DNA of 64,000 bases from DAOTXL01 sp034435455 (GTDB lineage: Bacteria > Chloroflexota > Anaerolineae > JAAYZQ01). The notes below the pieces were generated by a model. The model was given only the letters and a program-made list of their open reading frames with translations. It did not search any database and had not been told where the DNA came from. Each line of letters opens with the position of its first letter. Position 1 is the first letter of the stretch. Made by a program: the position numbers and the translations under genes. The stretch lies in NCBI GenBank assembly GCA_034435455.1, contig DAOTXL010000128.1, positions 1 to 64,000 of the forward strand, in the 5' to 3' direction. Positions 62,925 to 64,000 of this stretch are shown here, piece by piece.

Positions 62925-64000
62925 TCACTGCTTTTCCAGGTCCAGGATCCCGGCCCAGTCTACCGTGGCGATCCAGTTGGGGCGAACGGTCCCATCCTCG
63001 GCATAGCGGGGTCCCCGGGGGGCACTGACCCCTGGCAGGCCGACCTCTGCCGCTTTCCTCTTTAGCTCTCCCACGATTTTGTCGGCCCACGAGGGGGGCA
63101 GCCAGTAGCGGGTGCCCCACGACCCCAGAAAGTTGGAGGTCCAGGGTTCGGAGGTCAGGTCGATCCGCCGCTGCCAGTCAGCCGGTTCGAGGGTCAATCC
63201 GTCGCCGGTGGCATAGTCCACCAGGCCGTAGATCTTGATCAGATCATATTCTTTGCGCTCTGGGTAGGTTGCATGAGAGCCGCCGGCTACGTATGCAACC
63301 GGGTGGTTGCCGTCCAGGGTCACGTCACGATGTTTCCAGGGTTTGGTCAGGCGGGAATGGTGGCCTACGTAGGTCAGGTAGGCCGGCGGTTCCTGAAAGT
63401 TGCCTGCGGAGTTCAGGCGGAAAAAGAGGTACATCCCCTCCCAGTCACCTTCATGGTCGTTCATGCCGCCGAAGGAGGTGGCCCAATCGTTGTAGCCGTA
63501 GAAGAACCAGTATTGCAGGCAAAGGTAGTCGCGGTCCCGGCTGAGGCGGTGGTAGTAGGTATAATTGGGCCGGTCGGGCTGGCTGCGGGCATAGTTTTCG
63601 GCGGCGGCCTGCTGGATTTCGGGCGGCAGGTTCAGGCGCGGCAGGTCCTGTGGAGAACGTTTGCCCTGGGCCAGCAGGCTCAGCACCAGGTCGTTCCACC
63701 AGAACAGGCCGGCTGCCTTCTGGGTCTTGGCGCTGAGCCAGCGGTAGGCCAGCCGAGCCAGTTCCTCCTGCCAGTGCGTGACCCGGTATGACACGGCGCC
63801 GAGCGCGTTCAAGATATCGGTGCCCCAGCGGGCGATCACCTCCTGATCGGCCAGGGAGGCCGATACCGATTGGAGGTAGAGGTCCGGCTGATGGCGGTAG
63901 TGCTGCGCCAGCCGGGAAGGGAAGACCTGCCCCTGGCCGGCAAGCGGGGTGGCGACCCCTTTCTGGCGGAGGGTACAGTAGCCCACGAAGTCGTCCACGG
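62925..64000 (-). CDS. VPS62-related / TDD-like protein, partial
   Basis: At least 358 residues, with the 5' end beyond the window edge or a GTG at 63998. The C-terminal half has YWFFYGYNDW, NDHEGDWEGMYLFF, VAYVAGGSHATYPE, and FLGSWGTRYW, a pattern like the VPS62/TDD domain found in plants, fungi and scattered bacteria. N-terminal half helical. Function unknown; 15 nt separate it from kbl. Confidence 0.65.
   Translation of the reverse strand, partial: VDDFVGYCTLRQKGVATPLAGQGQVFPSRLAQHYRHQPDLYLQSVSASLADQEVIARWGTDILNALGAVSYRVTHWQEELARLAYRWLSAKTQKAAGLFWWNDLVLSLLAQGKRSPQDLPRLNLPPEIQQAAAENYARSQPDRPNYTYYHRLSRDRDYLCLQYWFFYGYNDWATSFGGMNDHEGDWEGMYLFFRLNSAGNFQEPPAYLTYVGHHSRLTKPWKHRDVTLDGNHPVAYVAGGSHATYPERKEYDLIKIYGLVDYATGDGLTLEPADWQRRIDLTSEPWTSNFLGSWGTRYWLPPSWADKIVGELKRKAAEVGLPGVSAPRGPRYAEDGTVRPNWIATVDWAGILDLEKQ

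Overview
This is a high-GC bacterial chromosome segment that most likely comes from a Chloroflexota bacterium, probably Anaerolineae-like. That placement is an inference. It rests on lipoproteins with low-complexity Val/Thr/Pro linkers after an AACGPTP-type lipobox, an MglA-type GTPase with Roadblock proteins, a split GcvPA/GcvPB glycine decarboxylase, multiple peptide ABC transporters, and extended -10 sigma70-like promoters. There are no rRNA genes, no CRISPR array and no recognisable phage.

Layout. 1-1334: end of a TPR protein and a dolichol/phytol-kinase-type membrane protein. 1584-2954 (-): TldE/PmbA homologue. 3388-14014 (+): a signalling island with a large hybrid histidine kinase, a REP-associated tyrosine transposase with its REP palindromes, an OmpR-type regulator, a receiver-Roadblock protein, an MglA-type GTPase, two more Roadblock proteins, two V4R-like proteins, a class V PLP enzyme and a small unknown protein. 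14068-15402 (-): hisS, back to back with a DUF885 peptidase, an exonuclease, a PatB-type C-S lyase and an MFS exporter (15573-20460, +). 20542-25901 (-): a selenium locus made of a promoter, a structured leader with terminator, YedE-type transporter, YedF/TusA-like protein, cysteine desulfurase family protein, molbindin, a selenocysteine-type tRNA and selB. The tRNA carries a cysteine anticodon (GCA) instead of UCA.

25968-37366 (-): a long, tightly packed housekeeping operon (Mut7-C RNase, RsfS, sugar epimerase, FAD oxidoreductase, RfbC, GcvPA, GcvPB, zinc ribbon protein, CoaX, CoaBC, P1 peptidase, XseA, XseB). 37393-38706 (+): Amt-like membrane protein that appears to lack the twin histidines. 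38769-41854 (-): amidohydrolase, ThpR, a LOG-like protein and a ribose-phosphate pyrophosphokinase with an insertion. 41967-49483 (-): a first peptide ABC transporter whose binding protein looks circularly permuted. 49825-52666 (+): two tandem diheme cytochromes c, a Rieske protein and a cytochrome b, i.e. a bc-type complex. 52672-61071 (-): a second peptide ABC transporter with a LysM lipoprotein. 61152-64000 (-): THEP1-type NTPase, Kbl and a partial VPS62-like protein.

The most unusual elements are the GCA-anticodon selenocysteine-type tRNA beside selB, the leader RNA in front of the selenium operon, the permuted solute-binding protein, the GTPase/Roadblock/V4R island, and the RAYT/REP insertion separating a kinase from its likely regulator. 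All family assignments come from reading motifs by eye; no searches were run.
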